DNA from: Oscillospiraceae bacterium
GTDB taxonomy: Bacteria; Bacillota; Clostridia; Oscillospirales; Oscillospiraceae
DNA: 12,708 bases
Direction: 5' to 3'
NCBI GenBank assembly: GCA_016296635.1
Contig: JAEDIZ010000058.1
Span: 1-12,708, forward strand
Shown here: positions 1 through 6,736 of the stretch, in pieces
How positions within the stretch are numbered: the first letter of the stretch is position 1
Layout: the number at the start of each line of letters is the position of its first letter
Position numbers and translations under genes: made by a program
The notes under the pieces: generated by a model
The model's input: only the letters and a program-made list of their open reading frames with translations
What the model was told of the DNA's origin: nothing
Databases searched by the model: none

Positions 1-54
1 ATAGCATGGGACAGTTATAAAAAAGAAGCATGGTATACGTCACGAAACGGTTAA
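1..54 (+). CDS. Possible C-terminal tail of an upstream gene (partial)
   Basis: Forward frame 1 is open from the window edge to a TAA at 52-54 and would encode a 17-residue tail, IAWDSYKKEAWYTSRNG. The other two forward frames are closed by stops within the first 20 bases. A strong intrinsic terminator starts 57 bases after this stop, which fits a forward gene ending here. The tail is too short to assign to a family, and a 54-base open frame can easily arise by chance. Confidence 0.25.
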   Translation: MAWDSYKKEAWYTSRNG

Positions 55-110
55 CGCTACTTTTACTTACTCTTACCTCAATTCTGCTCCGTTTGGTTAC
101 TCTTTGGCAG

Positions 111-153
111 AAAAGGAACCTCTTTTGTCAGGTAGACAAAAGAGGTTCCTTTT
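111..153. terminator. Strong bidirectional intrinsic terminator
   Basis: A perfect 19-base-pair stem (111-129 with 135-153) closes a 5-base loop (AGGTA). The arms begin AAAAGG and end CCTTTT, so each strand reads an A-tract, a GC-containing stem and a T-tract. It lies between the end of the minus-strand operon (last stop at 236) and whatever gene ends near the left edge, and could terminate transcripts from both sides. Confidence 0.75.
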
Positions 154-183
154 CAATAAAACAAATCCCTTACGGGATATGTG

Positions 184-223
184 ATACTGAAAACCGATTA
201 AAATATTCATTTCAATCGGTTTT
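184..223. repeat. 40-base hairpin repeat, copy A (downstream of the operon)
   Basis: This copy matches 8260-8299 in the same orientation over 40 bases with two differences (positions 6 and 30 of the repeat). The core is AAAACCGATT, about 20 bases, then AATCGGTTTT. Here the palindrome extends to 184-229, with 21-base arms containing one G-U wobble and one mismatch around a short ATTC-centred loop. It starts 7 bases after the last stop codon of the operon. Its A-rich and T-rich arm ends make it terminator-like, backed up by the stronger hairpin at 111-153. Confidence 0.8.
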
Positions 224-235
224 TAGTATTACGAG

Positions 236-856
236 CTATGTTCCTTCTATTTCATTCTGACGCAATGCGCCGAGCTTGCCGCCAGGATGACAGCGGACAT
301 ACTGTTTCGGGCTCCAACCACATTCCGCCTGCAATATGACCGACAGCGCCTGAAGCGCAAGGATCTCCGCCAGCACCGAATTTCTCGGCGCTCTGTTCAG
401 AGGACCGCCCTCCTGGGAAACACCGGCCGGAATGGTCACATCGCAGAATTTTGCCAGCCAGCTTTCCGGATTTCCCGTAACGGCAATCAGCGAGCATTCA
501 TTGTTTTTGATCGCCGCAGCCGTGGCTTTCAGTTCCGCCGTCTCGCCGCTGTTGGAAATGCAGATAACAACATCACCTGCCACAAGCTGGCCGCAGGAGC
601 CATGCACCGCCTCAGTACCATCCAGAAAATAGCAGGCGCTTCCCGTTGAGGAAAGCAGGGACGCAATATACGAAGCCACATGACCCGGTTTCCCGATGCC
701 GGTGATATGCAGACGATTGCCGCGCCGCTTTGCCTCGAGAATCAGATCTACCGCTGCAGAGAATGTATCAGCGGACAGGCTACGACTAAATCCGCTCAGC
801 TCTTCCTCTGCGGAAGCAAGAAAAGCTGCCAGAATTTTTTCACTTTCCCCGTTCAT
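236..856 (-). CDS. SIS-domain sugar-phosphate isomerase, KdsD/KpsF-like, no CBS domains
   Basis: This 206-residue cytosolic protein consists of one SIS domain. It resembles the isomerase half of KdsD/KpsF (D-arabinose-5-phosphate isomerase). Visible signatures are GIGKPGH (53-59), EAVHG (82-86), ISNSGETAE (100-108) and the C-terminal HPGGKLG (190-196), all typical of KdsD-type proteins. The paired CBS domains of full-length KpsF (about 320 residues) are absent. SIS proteins of this size usually interconvert aldose and ketose phosphates, so an isomerase role at the end of the pathway is the natural guess; the substrate cannot be read from sequence. The gene starts 3 bases after the nagB-like stop and has only a weak ribosome binding site (AGACGGTGA), suggesting coupling to the upstream gene. 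It is the last gene before the terminator hairpins. Confidence 0.85.
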   Translation of the reverse strand: MNGESEKILAAFLASAEEELSGFSRSLSADTFSAAVDLILEAKRRGNRLHITGIGKPGHVASYIASLLSSTGSACYFLDGTEAVHGSCGQLVAGDVVICISNSGETAELKATAAAIKNNECSLIAVTGNPESWLAKFCDVTIPAGVSQEGGPLNRAPRNSVLAEILALQALSVILQAECGWSPKQYVRCHPGGKLGALRQNEIEGT

Positions 857-859
857 AAT

Positions 860-1648
860 TCACCGTCTTTCTGTAAAGCCTTCTTGTCCGGAGGTATATT
901 CCCGCAGCAGCTCCGGCGCTCTTTCCCAAACCAGGGAAATTGCTTCCCCGTCGATGATCGCCGTTACATTTCTGTGAAAACGCAGGATGGTTCCGGGAAC
1001 TCTGGGTGTGACCGGCCCGCAAAGAAGCTTGTAGGTCACTTCAGCCTTGGAGGCACCGCGGATCAAAAGCAGGATCTCCTTGGCGCGCATCAGCGTGCCG
1101 ATCCCTACCGTGATAGCTTGCGTCGGGATATGTTCTCCGTCGGAAAAGTAAACGGAATTTGCGCTGATTGTTTCCTGATGTAAATCTACAATGTGGGTCT
1201 TATCGGCAAAGCAATCCTCCGGCTCGTTGAAGCCGATGTGACCCGTGTGGCCGACCCCAAGGATCTGCAGGTCTGTCGGATGTGCCCGACAAAAAGCTTC
1301 ATATCGTTCACATTCCTTCAGCGCATTTTCTGCGGTGCCTGAAGGGACCGCCGTATGACTCAGCGGAATACCGCAAGGGCAGAAAAACTTCTGTTCCAGA
1401 TAAAAATGGTAGGATTGCGGATGAATAGCGGGTAATCCGAGGTACTCATCCGTATTAATCGTACGAATCTCGGAAAAATCCAATCCGTTTTTGGCATGCC
1501 TCCGCGCCAGTTCACGGTACATTCCTTCCGGAGATGCTCCCGTGACAGTGCCGAGGCAGAGTTGCGGATTTTCAGTCACCCGTCTTTCAACAAAGTCTGC
1601 GGCCAAGCGGTCAAGTGATGCAGAATCTTCTGCAATAATCAGATACAT
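860..1648 (-). CDS. nagB: Glucosamine-6-phosphate deaminase (NagB) family
   Basis: This 262-residue protein has the normal length of bacterial NagB, which converts glucosamine 6-phosphate to fructose 6-phosphate and ammonia. Visible motifs are the phosphate-binding GTVTGASPEG (33-42), NTDEYLGL (65-72, with the enolization Asp at 67) and the active-site stretch GVGHTGHIGFNEP (131-143, His137 and Glu142). The residue equivalent to E. coli Asp141 is Thr135; this position also varies among other NagB-family proteins, so activity is not excluded. The start codon overlaps the end of the BtpA-family gene by 10 bases and has a GGGGGA ribosome binding site. No NagA amidohydrolase accompanies it, which is unusual for a nag locus. 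The real substrate could be a different amino-sugar phosphate, or it could be a 6-phosphogluconolactonase-like relative; the FNEP and DEY motifs favour a deaminase. Confidence 0.88.
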   Translation of the reverse strand: MYLIIAEDSASLDRLAADFVERRVTENPQLCLGTVTGASPEGMYRELARRHAKNGLDFSEIRTINTDEYLGLPAIHPQSYHFYLEQKFFCPCGIPLSHTAVPSGTAENALKECERYEAFCRAHPTDLQILGVGHTGHIGFNEPEDCFADKTHIVDLHQETISANSVYFSDGEHIPTQAITVGIGTLMRAKEILLLIRGASKAEVTYKLLCGPVTPRVPGTILRFHRNVTAIIDGEAISLVWERAPELLREYTSGQEGFTERR

Positions 1649-2427
1649 ATACGATCCCCCGCAAGTGCTGCCTGTTCAACAAAATACCGCGTTCTGTCCG
1701 GATCGATGGGGTTGGACATATTCCCGTTCTTTATCCAGGTCGCTACGCAGGCGGCATCATAATATTGTAAAAGTTCACGCACATTGTCTCCGGTCGCTCC
1801 ACCGCCAAGGAAGAGAGGAATATCCGGCAATCTTTTCCGAACCGCCACAGCCATCTCTATACTTCTCTGCGCCGTTTTTCCGCACATAAACAAACCGTCT
1901 GCAAACGCCTCATGCACGCACTCCCACGCCGCCTCATCCAGCGGCTGCGGACAGATCGGGATTCCGTGAGTTTCCCACAGATCCGCATAGATCGGTAAAT
2001 CTGTGCCGATCTTTTTTTTCAGCGCTGTGATCTCGCAGCACTGTCCCTGAAGGATGCCCGCACTTGTCACCTCTGCCCCGGTATAAAGATGTTCCACACG
2101 AATAAAGTCCGCTCCGGCAGCATCCGCCACAGCCATGGCGGCAACGCCGTCCCAGTTTACAAGCACGCCAAGAGAAATGTCGGGAAAGTGCCGGCGGATC
2201 GCACTGGCTACGACGCTCAAATATGCGATCGTCTCAGGGAAGGCTTGCTGTTTGACCGGCATGTCTCCCATATTCTGCAAAATGACCGTCTGAACGCCAC
2301 ATTCTGTCAGGATCCGTGTCTCTTCCAGCGCCTGCTCCGTAATTGCGTCGATTCTTTCGCCGCGATTGCGGTAGGTTCCGGGCAGAGGCCGTGTCTGAAC
2401 CATGCAAATAACTCTTCCCTTTATCAT
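1639..2427 (-). CDS. BtpA/SgcQ-family TIM-barrel protein
   Basis: This 262-residue protein matches the BtpA family, named for a cyanobacterial photosystem I biogenesis factor but common in sugar operons of heterotrophs (E. coli SgcQ). Features seen are an N-terminal VICMVQTRPLPGTYR strand and loop (6-20), alternating strands and helices, an RVEHL strand, an ADL strand, and a C-terminal GGGATGDNV phosphate-binding-like loop followed by an ATWIK stretch ending in DPDR. This resembles TIM barrels that bind phosphate near the last strands. The biochemical role of BtpA proteins in sugar loci is not settled; an aldolase, epimerase or hydrolase on a sugar phosphate is plausible. The start chosen (2427) gives an ATGA overlap with the preceding stop and has a GGAGA site 7-8 bases upstream. 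An in-frame ATG at 2484 would lie inside the previous gene. Confidence 0.85.
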   Translation of the reverse strand: MIKGRVICMVQTRPLPGTYRNRGERIDAITEQALEETRILTECGVQTVILQNMGDMPVKQQAFPETIAYLSVVASAIRRHFPDISLGVLVNWDGVAAMAVADAAGADFIRVEHLYTGAEVTSAGILQGQCCEITALKKKIGTDLPIYADLWETHGIPICPQPLDEAAWECVHEAFADGLFMCGKTAQRSIEMAVAVRKRLPDIPLFLGGGATGDNVRELLQYYDAACVATWIKNGNMSNPIDPDRTRYFVEQAALAGDRICI

Positions 2428-3389
2428 CTTGATTTCTCCATAAGTCTTTGATAGTAAGACATACTTGCCGGATACATTGCCCACGGCGGAAGGATCCCGT
2501 CCTCTGTAATGTAGGCAGTGATGTACTCCGGTGCGATTGCAACCAGCTCCGGGCAGATAAAGTCAACGCCCTCACGCTCCTCCGGCTTCCAGGCCCCCGC
2601 TATCCTGTGGGTGTGGTCGTCAATGATCGGTTTTTTCTTATGACCGTACAAGGCACGCATATCCACCTTGAGCAGCGGTGTCGGCACATAGAGGGGAACA
2701 TGAAAGTGCTTGCACAGAAAGGCTGTCATTTCAGAGCCGATGGTATTAAAGCAGGTGCCGTCGGGATAGAACGTCTCTGATCCGATCAGCGCCGCATCAC
2801 ATTCAGGAAGATAATGATAGATCGCGCTGTCAGGGATTACATGGAGGTGATGTCCGGCTCGCAAAAACGGAAGTACATACGGTCTTCCTCCGTCCAGCAC
2901 GCGGCTTTCGGGAATATAGCAGCAGAAGGTCACTCCTTTTTCCCGCCCCATCTCTGCTATTGCGGCGACCGTGCTGGAGTAGTCAAAAAGGAGCAGATTC
3001 CGTTTATCTTCCAGCAGTGTCCAGAGGTACTCCTTGATGCGCTGCAGACTGTTAGCAGCTGCAACGCGGTAGGTCTCCACTCCCTCTCGGATCGAATCAG
3101 TCACAGCTTGTCTGTTTTCCCCGCCAATCTTTCTTGTCATCTGCATGATTGCGTTGGAAATTGCCTGGCTCGACTCGCCTCGCGTCTCGGAGAAATGCTT
3201 TGCTATGCCGCGGACGGTATCAAGCATTTTTCCTGCATCGTCCTGTGTCTCGGAAATATTCAAAAACAGGTCGCCGATGAGTCGGATATGTGTGCTTGCG
3301 CCAAGTACACGCTGAAGGTTTACATCGTCAAACAGTTCCTTGCCTTCCGGAGACAACAACTCTCTCCACTCAGACTCAATGGTCAGCAT
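2424..3389 (-). CDS. eIF2B/MtnA/ribose-1,5-bisphosphate isomerase-like protein with altered catalytic residues
   Basis: This 321-residue protein has the layout of the eIF2B alpha/beta/delta, MtnA and R15P isomerase superfamily: a helical N-terminal half (1-125) and a Rossmann-like C-terminal half. Diagnostic stretches are LLLFDYSSTV (132-141), IPESRVLDGGRP (159-170), IPDSA (185-189) and the block IGSETFYPDG with FNTIGSE (202-220), which aligns with the GAD...NGD..NKIGT motif. In MtnA and R15P isomerase, aldose-1-phosphate to ketose-1-phosphate conversion uses a Cys (in THCN/THCH) and an Asp (in GAD). By eye these align with Asp136 and Glu205 here. It may therefore be a divergent isomerase or a non-catalytic relative. 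The start at 3389 has a strong GGAGGG site and a 7-base overlap with the preceding gene. A PfkB kinase in the same operon recalls the archaeal ribose-1-phosphate kinase/R15P isomerase pairing. Confidence 0.8.
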   Translation of the reverse strand: MLTIESEWRELLSPEGKELFDDVNLQRVLGASTHIRLIGDLFLNISETQDDAGKMLDTVRGIAKHFSETRGESSQAISNAIMQMTRKIGGENRQAVTDSIREGVETYRVAAANSLQRIKEYLWTLLEDKRNLLLFDYSSTVAAIAEMGREKGVTFCCYIPESRVLDGGRPYVLPFLRAGHHLHVIPDSAIYHYLPECDAALIGSETFYPDGTCFNTIGSEMTAFLCKHFHVPLYVPTPLLKVDMRALYGHKKKPIIDDHTHRIAGAWKPEEREGVDFICPELVAIAPEYITAYITEDGILPPWAMYPASMSYYQRLMEKSR

Positions 3390-4822
3390 CCGGTTTCTCC
3401 CTCCTCTGTCCGAACATAAACACCCGGCGGAAAATCTCCGGAAATCGTCAATCCAGTCTGTGTGTCCCAAGACACCACATATCCTGCACGATCGCGGCTA
3501 TCCCACCATTGGTTGAATTCCTCCATAGTCGCATGCCACACATTCAGTTGTTTGAGCTCTGCCTCAATATCGGGAAAAATCGTTTCCGCCAGTTTTCCAA
3601 AAAATTGCGGATGACTGTAGAGAATGATCGGCATCCCCGCTGAATACTGACTATGGATGGTATCCAGGAATCGGTCGCGCACATAGGTTTCCGGCACCTC
3701 CGTATTTTCCTCCAACGCTTTTATGTATGCCCGCTCGGTGGAAAACGGATCCACGGGGATCTGCTTGACCGCCATCCTCTTGCCATGGTCATACGGAAAG
3801 AACGGCAGATCGTAAATACAATACCCGAAATCGGAGGTATACTGAATTCCGTTGTTCTCCAGCGCTCTGTTCAGCGCGAAATTCCACATTCCTCTGGGGG
3901 CAACAAATCCCGGCTGTTCCGGAAGTCCAAGCTGCTGCATCCAGCAGCGGCAATCGCGAATATTGCTGTCATTTTCTGCTTCCGTGGTATATAAATTATG
4001 CTCTCTTCCATGACAGCCGATGTAATGAAACGGATCGATCTGCAGCAGCCTCTCGCTTTCCGGCTGACACAGATTCTGATTGACAAAGAAGGATACTCTG
4101 ATCCCTGCCTGCTTGGCTGCCCTGCTGATTTTTTCAAGATTGTCGCCGTAGGGCCCGTCAATATCCACGCGAAAGATAAAAACGGAGCGGTAGTCTTGGG
4201 GATAATAGTTCAGGTAGGTATACGGGAGGCCGCGTTTCTCATATGCCGAAACAAGCAGCTTTCGCATAACGCGTAATAGCAGGTGTTTGTCAATCGCTGT
4301 AATCCGTTCGGAAAAATCCGAACCGTTCGGTACCTCGCGCAGCGTGTCCCCAAGAGCACAGATCAATTCCGAAAACGGTATTCCCGTATACCAGCAGCCT
4401 CCTTTTCCCACCGATTGCCAAAGCACTGCCGGATATTCATCGGGATGCAGACCTGATTTGATCTTCCTCTTTTCATGCAGGCACAGCGTTCCCTTCCCGT
4501 TCCCGTTAAAAATCTGGATAACGCTCTTGATCTGCGCAACTCCTTCTCCAAAATCCGAAAAGTCTGCCGTATCAAGTGAAGCGACTCCGATGTAGTCCGT
4601 CTGAAACGGCAGATCCTCAGGATGTACACCGCTCAGAACAGCGATACCGCCATCACTCAAAAAGTCTCCAAGCCACTGCGGTGTCTCCCCCTCGCACAGG
4701 AGAACCGTGCAGTCCGGCTCCGTGACCAGCCGAAACGGTGTTTTTTCCTGTTCACACAGGATACGCCAGCCGTCGGTCTGCTCCGTATAACGTCCGGCAT
4801 AAATGCCTGTCACCAATTGCAT
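3383..4822 (-). CDS. Cytosolic polysaccharide-deacetylase-fold protein with N-terminal GATase-like domain
   Basis: This 479-residue protein has two parts. Residues 1 to about 190 look like a class-I-glutamine-amidotransferase-like (ThuA/trimerization-type) domain, with LLCEGETPQWLGDFL (41-55), GGIAVLSG (58-65) and GGCWYTGIPF (141-150), but no obvious Cys-His-Glu triad. Residues 210-440 form a carbohydrate esterase 4 type NodB domain: VDIDGPYG (motif 1, Asp220/Asp222), CHGREH (motif 2, metal His271 and His275), APRGMWN (motif 3, Arg310) and LYSHPQFFG (motif 5, His404). There is no signal peptide or membrane anchor, so it should act in the cytosol on an imported small molecule and not on cell wall. 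The start at 4822 is preferred over ATG 4828 because the GAGCGGGG site lies 9 bases before it but only 3 before the other. It overlaps the kinase gene by 13 bases. Confidence 0.8.
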   Translation of the reverse strand: MQLVTGIYAGRYTEQTDGWRILCEQEKTPFRLVTEPDCTVLLCEGETPQWLGDFLSDGGIAVLSGVHPEDLPFQTDYIGVASLDTADFSDFGEGVAQIKSVIQIFNGNGKGTLCLHEKRKIKSGLHPDEYPAVLWQSVGKGGCWYTGIPFSELICALGDTLREVPNGSDFSERITAIDKHLLLRVMRKLLVSAYEKRGLPYTYLNYYPQDYRSVFIFRVDIDGPYGDNLEKISRAAKQAGIRVSFFVNQNLCQPESERLLQIDPFHYIGCHGREHNLYTTEAENDSNIRDCRCWMQQLGLPEQPGFVAPRGMWNFALNRALENNGIQYTSDFGYCIYDLPFFPYDHGKRMAVKQIPVDPFSTERAYIKALEENTEVPETYVRDRFLDTIHSQYSAGMPIILYSHPQFFGKLAETIFPDIEAELKQLNVWHATMEEFNQWWDSRDRAGYVVSWDTQTGLTISGDFPPGVYVRTEEGETGC

Positions 4823-5739
4823 ACACATTTACCCCGCTCTTTCAAAAATTCGTCTACCTGTGTTTTTGTCGGCAAGTTGGTTCTGGCACCGACATTCCCT
4901 ATTGCAATGGCAGCAGCTGCAGATGCATACTGCGCGCAGCACTCCAGCGGCCAGCCGTTTACAACCCCTGTCAGGAAAACTGCATTGAAGCAGTCGCCTG
5001 CACCGGTGGTATCCCGAACCGGCACGCAAAACGCCGGATAGCTGAAGCTGCCATCCCTCTCAAAAACCTGTACCCCTTTTGCCCCACAAGTAACGACCAC
5101 AGTTCCAACACCCCTGTTCAGAAGCTGTGTCGCGCCTTCCTTTATATCCGCACATCCCGTCAGTGCGGCCAATCCTGCTTCATTCGGAAATGCAATGTCC
5201 ACGGAACGCAGCACGCGGTCCCAAACCTCAGGGCTGCAGCTACCCGCTGTTGCCTCGATGTCAAGAGACAGCTTCGTGCCGCAGCCTTTCAGCGCCTCAG
5301 CAACACCTGCCGTCAGCTCCATATCCAGCGTGGTCATATGGACACGCTTTGCCTGCTTCAAATAGGAAATATCCACTTCCTCAAATTTAGGAACAAAGCC
5401 GGAGGTTTCAACGATTGTCAGCGCTTTTTCGCCAGTCTCATCTAACAGGATCATGCAAAAGTAGGTCTCAACGTCCGGCTTTACGACCATATGGCTTGTG
5501 TCAACCCCGCGCATAATAAGATCATTCATTGCAAGCTCGCCATAGTCGTCCTGCCCGATTTTGCAAACCGCCCCCACCTTTGCACCAAAGGAGGCGGCTG
5601 CCGAACAAAAATTCGCCGTAATACCACCCGGAAAATAGCCAAATAGTTTCCCGCGAACCTTCTCATCGTGCGACGGAATATGCGGCACGCGTATCATAAT
5701 GTCTACGTTTGTATCGCCTACTCCAATGATGTCCAGCAC
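4810..5739 (-). CDS. PfkB (ribokinase) family carbohydrate or nucleoside kinase
   Basis: This 309-residue protein has the standard length of ribokinase-family enzymes, which transfer the ATP gamma-phosphate to a sugar or nucleoside hydroxyl. It opens with GVGDTNVDIM (6-15), carries the substrate-side motif PGGITANFC (37-45) and the C-terminal signature DTTGAGDCF (243-251) with catalytic base Asp249, plus VVTCGAKGV (215-223) in the nucleotide region. The substrate cannot be deduced; its place directly behind a ribose-type transporter fits phosphorylation of the imported ligand. The start codon is GTG (5739), supported by a near-perfect AAGGAGG site 8 bases upstream. The gene is 29 bases downstream of the permease and heads the tightly packed enzyme block. 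Confidence 0.92.
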   Translation of the reverse strand: MLDIIGVGDTNVDIMIRVPHIPSHDEKVRGKLFGYFPGGITANFCSAAASFGAKVGAVCKIGQDDYGELAMNDLIMRGVDTSHMVVKPDVETYFCMILLDETGEKALTIVETSGFVPKFEEVDISYLKQAKRVHMTTLDMELTAGVAEALKGCGTKLSLDIEATAGSCSPEVWDRVLRSVDIAFPNEAGLAALTGCADIKEGATQLLNRGVGTVVVTCGAKGVQVFERDGSFSYPAFCVPVRDTTGAGDCFNAVFLTGVVNGWPLECCAQYASAAAAIAIGNVGARTNLPTKTQVDEFLKERGKCVCNW

Positions 5740-5747
5740 AATTCCCG

Positions 5748-5754
5748 CCTCCTT
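5748..5754 (-). promoter_or_regulatory. Ribosome binding site that fixes the kinase GTG start
   Basis: The minus strand reads AAGGAGG here, followed by 8 bases and then GTG at 5739-5737. No ATG is available at a suitable distance, so this site decides the start of the PfkB kinase. It is the strongest Shine-Dalgarno sequence in the operon and marks entry to the enzyme block after the transporter genes. Confidence 0.8.
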
Positions 5755-5768
5755 AGTACTATGTAGTC

Positions 5769-6725
5769 TTATTCTTTTTCCGCATTCACCGTGAATGTGA
5801 CTGCCAGCAGAATGATCAGTCCCCGAACGACCATCTGCTGATAAACATCAAGGCCATACATGACCAATGCGTTGTTAATCATGCCCAGCATAACCGCGCC
5901 AATGCAGGCACCCGCAACGGACGCCTTGCCGCCGTTGATGCTCGTGCCGCCCAAAACCGCTGCCGCAATGGCGGAGGTCTCTTCCGCTTCGCCCAGAGAA
6001 TAGCGGCCTCCGCCAAAACGTCCTGCCCAGAGAATACCCGCCAAGGCAGCAAGTCCACCAGAAATCAGCATGACTCTGAAGACTGTGCTTTTGACATTGA
6101 TGCCGGAGTACAGGGACGCCTTTGAATTGCCGCCGACGGCAATAACCTGTCGGCCAAAGGGCCGTTTGCGCATATAGATCTGTCCGATCACGACCACGGC
6201 GATCATCCACAAAAACAGCACTGGGATCACGCCCACATCGCCACCGCCGAAAATGTAGTTGAAGGTGGCGTTTGTAATCGGTACGGATTTCAGTCCTGAA
6301 ACCGTGCGAGATACACCCGCAAATAGAATCTGTGTGCCCAGTGTTGCAATAAAGGGCGGTATTTTAACCCACGCAATCAATACACCGTTCAGTGCGCCAA
6401 TGGCCAGGCCCACACAAAGTCCTGCCAGAACACCTGCAACCAGGCCGACACCCTGCACGACCCATGCTGTAACCAAAGAGGTCAGGCCGACAATCGATCC
6501 GACGGAAAGATCGATCTGACCGGCACCCAACGCATAGGTCATACCGACTGCAAGAATCGCAATCAGTGAGGTCTGTCGGATAATATTCCACAGGTTTCCC
6601 ATATCCAGGAACCCCTTGCCCACATTCCGCAATGTAACGCAGAAAATAATCAGAAGCGCAATAAATGCAAAGTATATCATATACTTTGAAAGGAAAGTCC
6701 TGACTGTCAACTTTTTGCTTTTCAT
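5769..6725 (-). CDS. ABC transporter permease, RbsC/BPD_transp_2 family
   Basis: This 318-residue membrane protein is very hydrophobic, with about eight to ten predicted helices starting near residue 16. It carries the family motif GAGQIDLSVGSIVGLTS and a C-terminal half with AAAVLGGTSINGGKAS and GRFGGGRYSLGEAEE stretches, all characteristic of ribose/galactose-type (CUT2) permeases. These form a homodimer in the cytoplasmic membrane served by one double ATPase and one binding protein, so no second permease gene is expected. The gene starts with ATG 11 bases after the ATPase stop and has an AGGAGG site. Specificity cannot be inferred from the permease. Confidence 0.93.
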   Translation of the reverse strand: MKSKKLTVRTFLSKYMIYFAFIALLIIFCVTLRNVGKGFLDMGNLWNIIRQTSLIAILAVGMTYALGAGQIDLSVGSIVGLTSLVTAWVVQGVGLVAGVLAGLCVGLAIGALNGVLIAWVKIPPFIATLGTQILFAGVSRTVSGLKSVPITNATFNYIFGGGDVGVIPVLFLWMIAVVVIGQIYMRKRPFGRQVIAVGGNSKASLYSGINVKSTVFRVMLISGGLAALAGILWAGRFGGGRYSLGEAEETSAIAAAVLGGTSINGGKASVAGACIGAVMLGMINNALVMYGLDVYQQMVVRGLIILLAVTFTVNAEKE

Positions 6726-6736
6726 TGCAAAACCTC

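Noticed and set aside
30..260. Forward open frame of 76 codons at the left edge
   Set aside because: It reads straight through two terminator-type hairpins and is low complexity; the region is better explained as intergenic.
680..1183. Forward open frame opposite the SIS and NagB-like genes
   Set aside because: It is antisense to two clearly recognised proteins and has no family-like sequence.
860..1660. A glmS-type riboswitch or ribozyme near the amino-sugar gene
   Set aside because: The gene starts inside the preceding coding sequence, so there is no room for a leader RNA.
4823..4828. ATG at 4828 as the start of the deacetylase-fold gene
   Set aside because: It lies only 3 bases after the ribosome binding site; ATG 4822 has a 9-base spacing. 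It remains possible and would add two residues.
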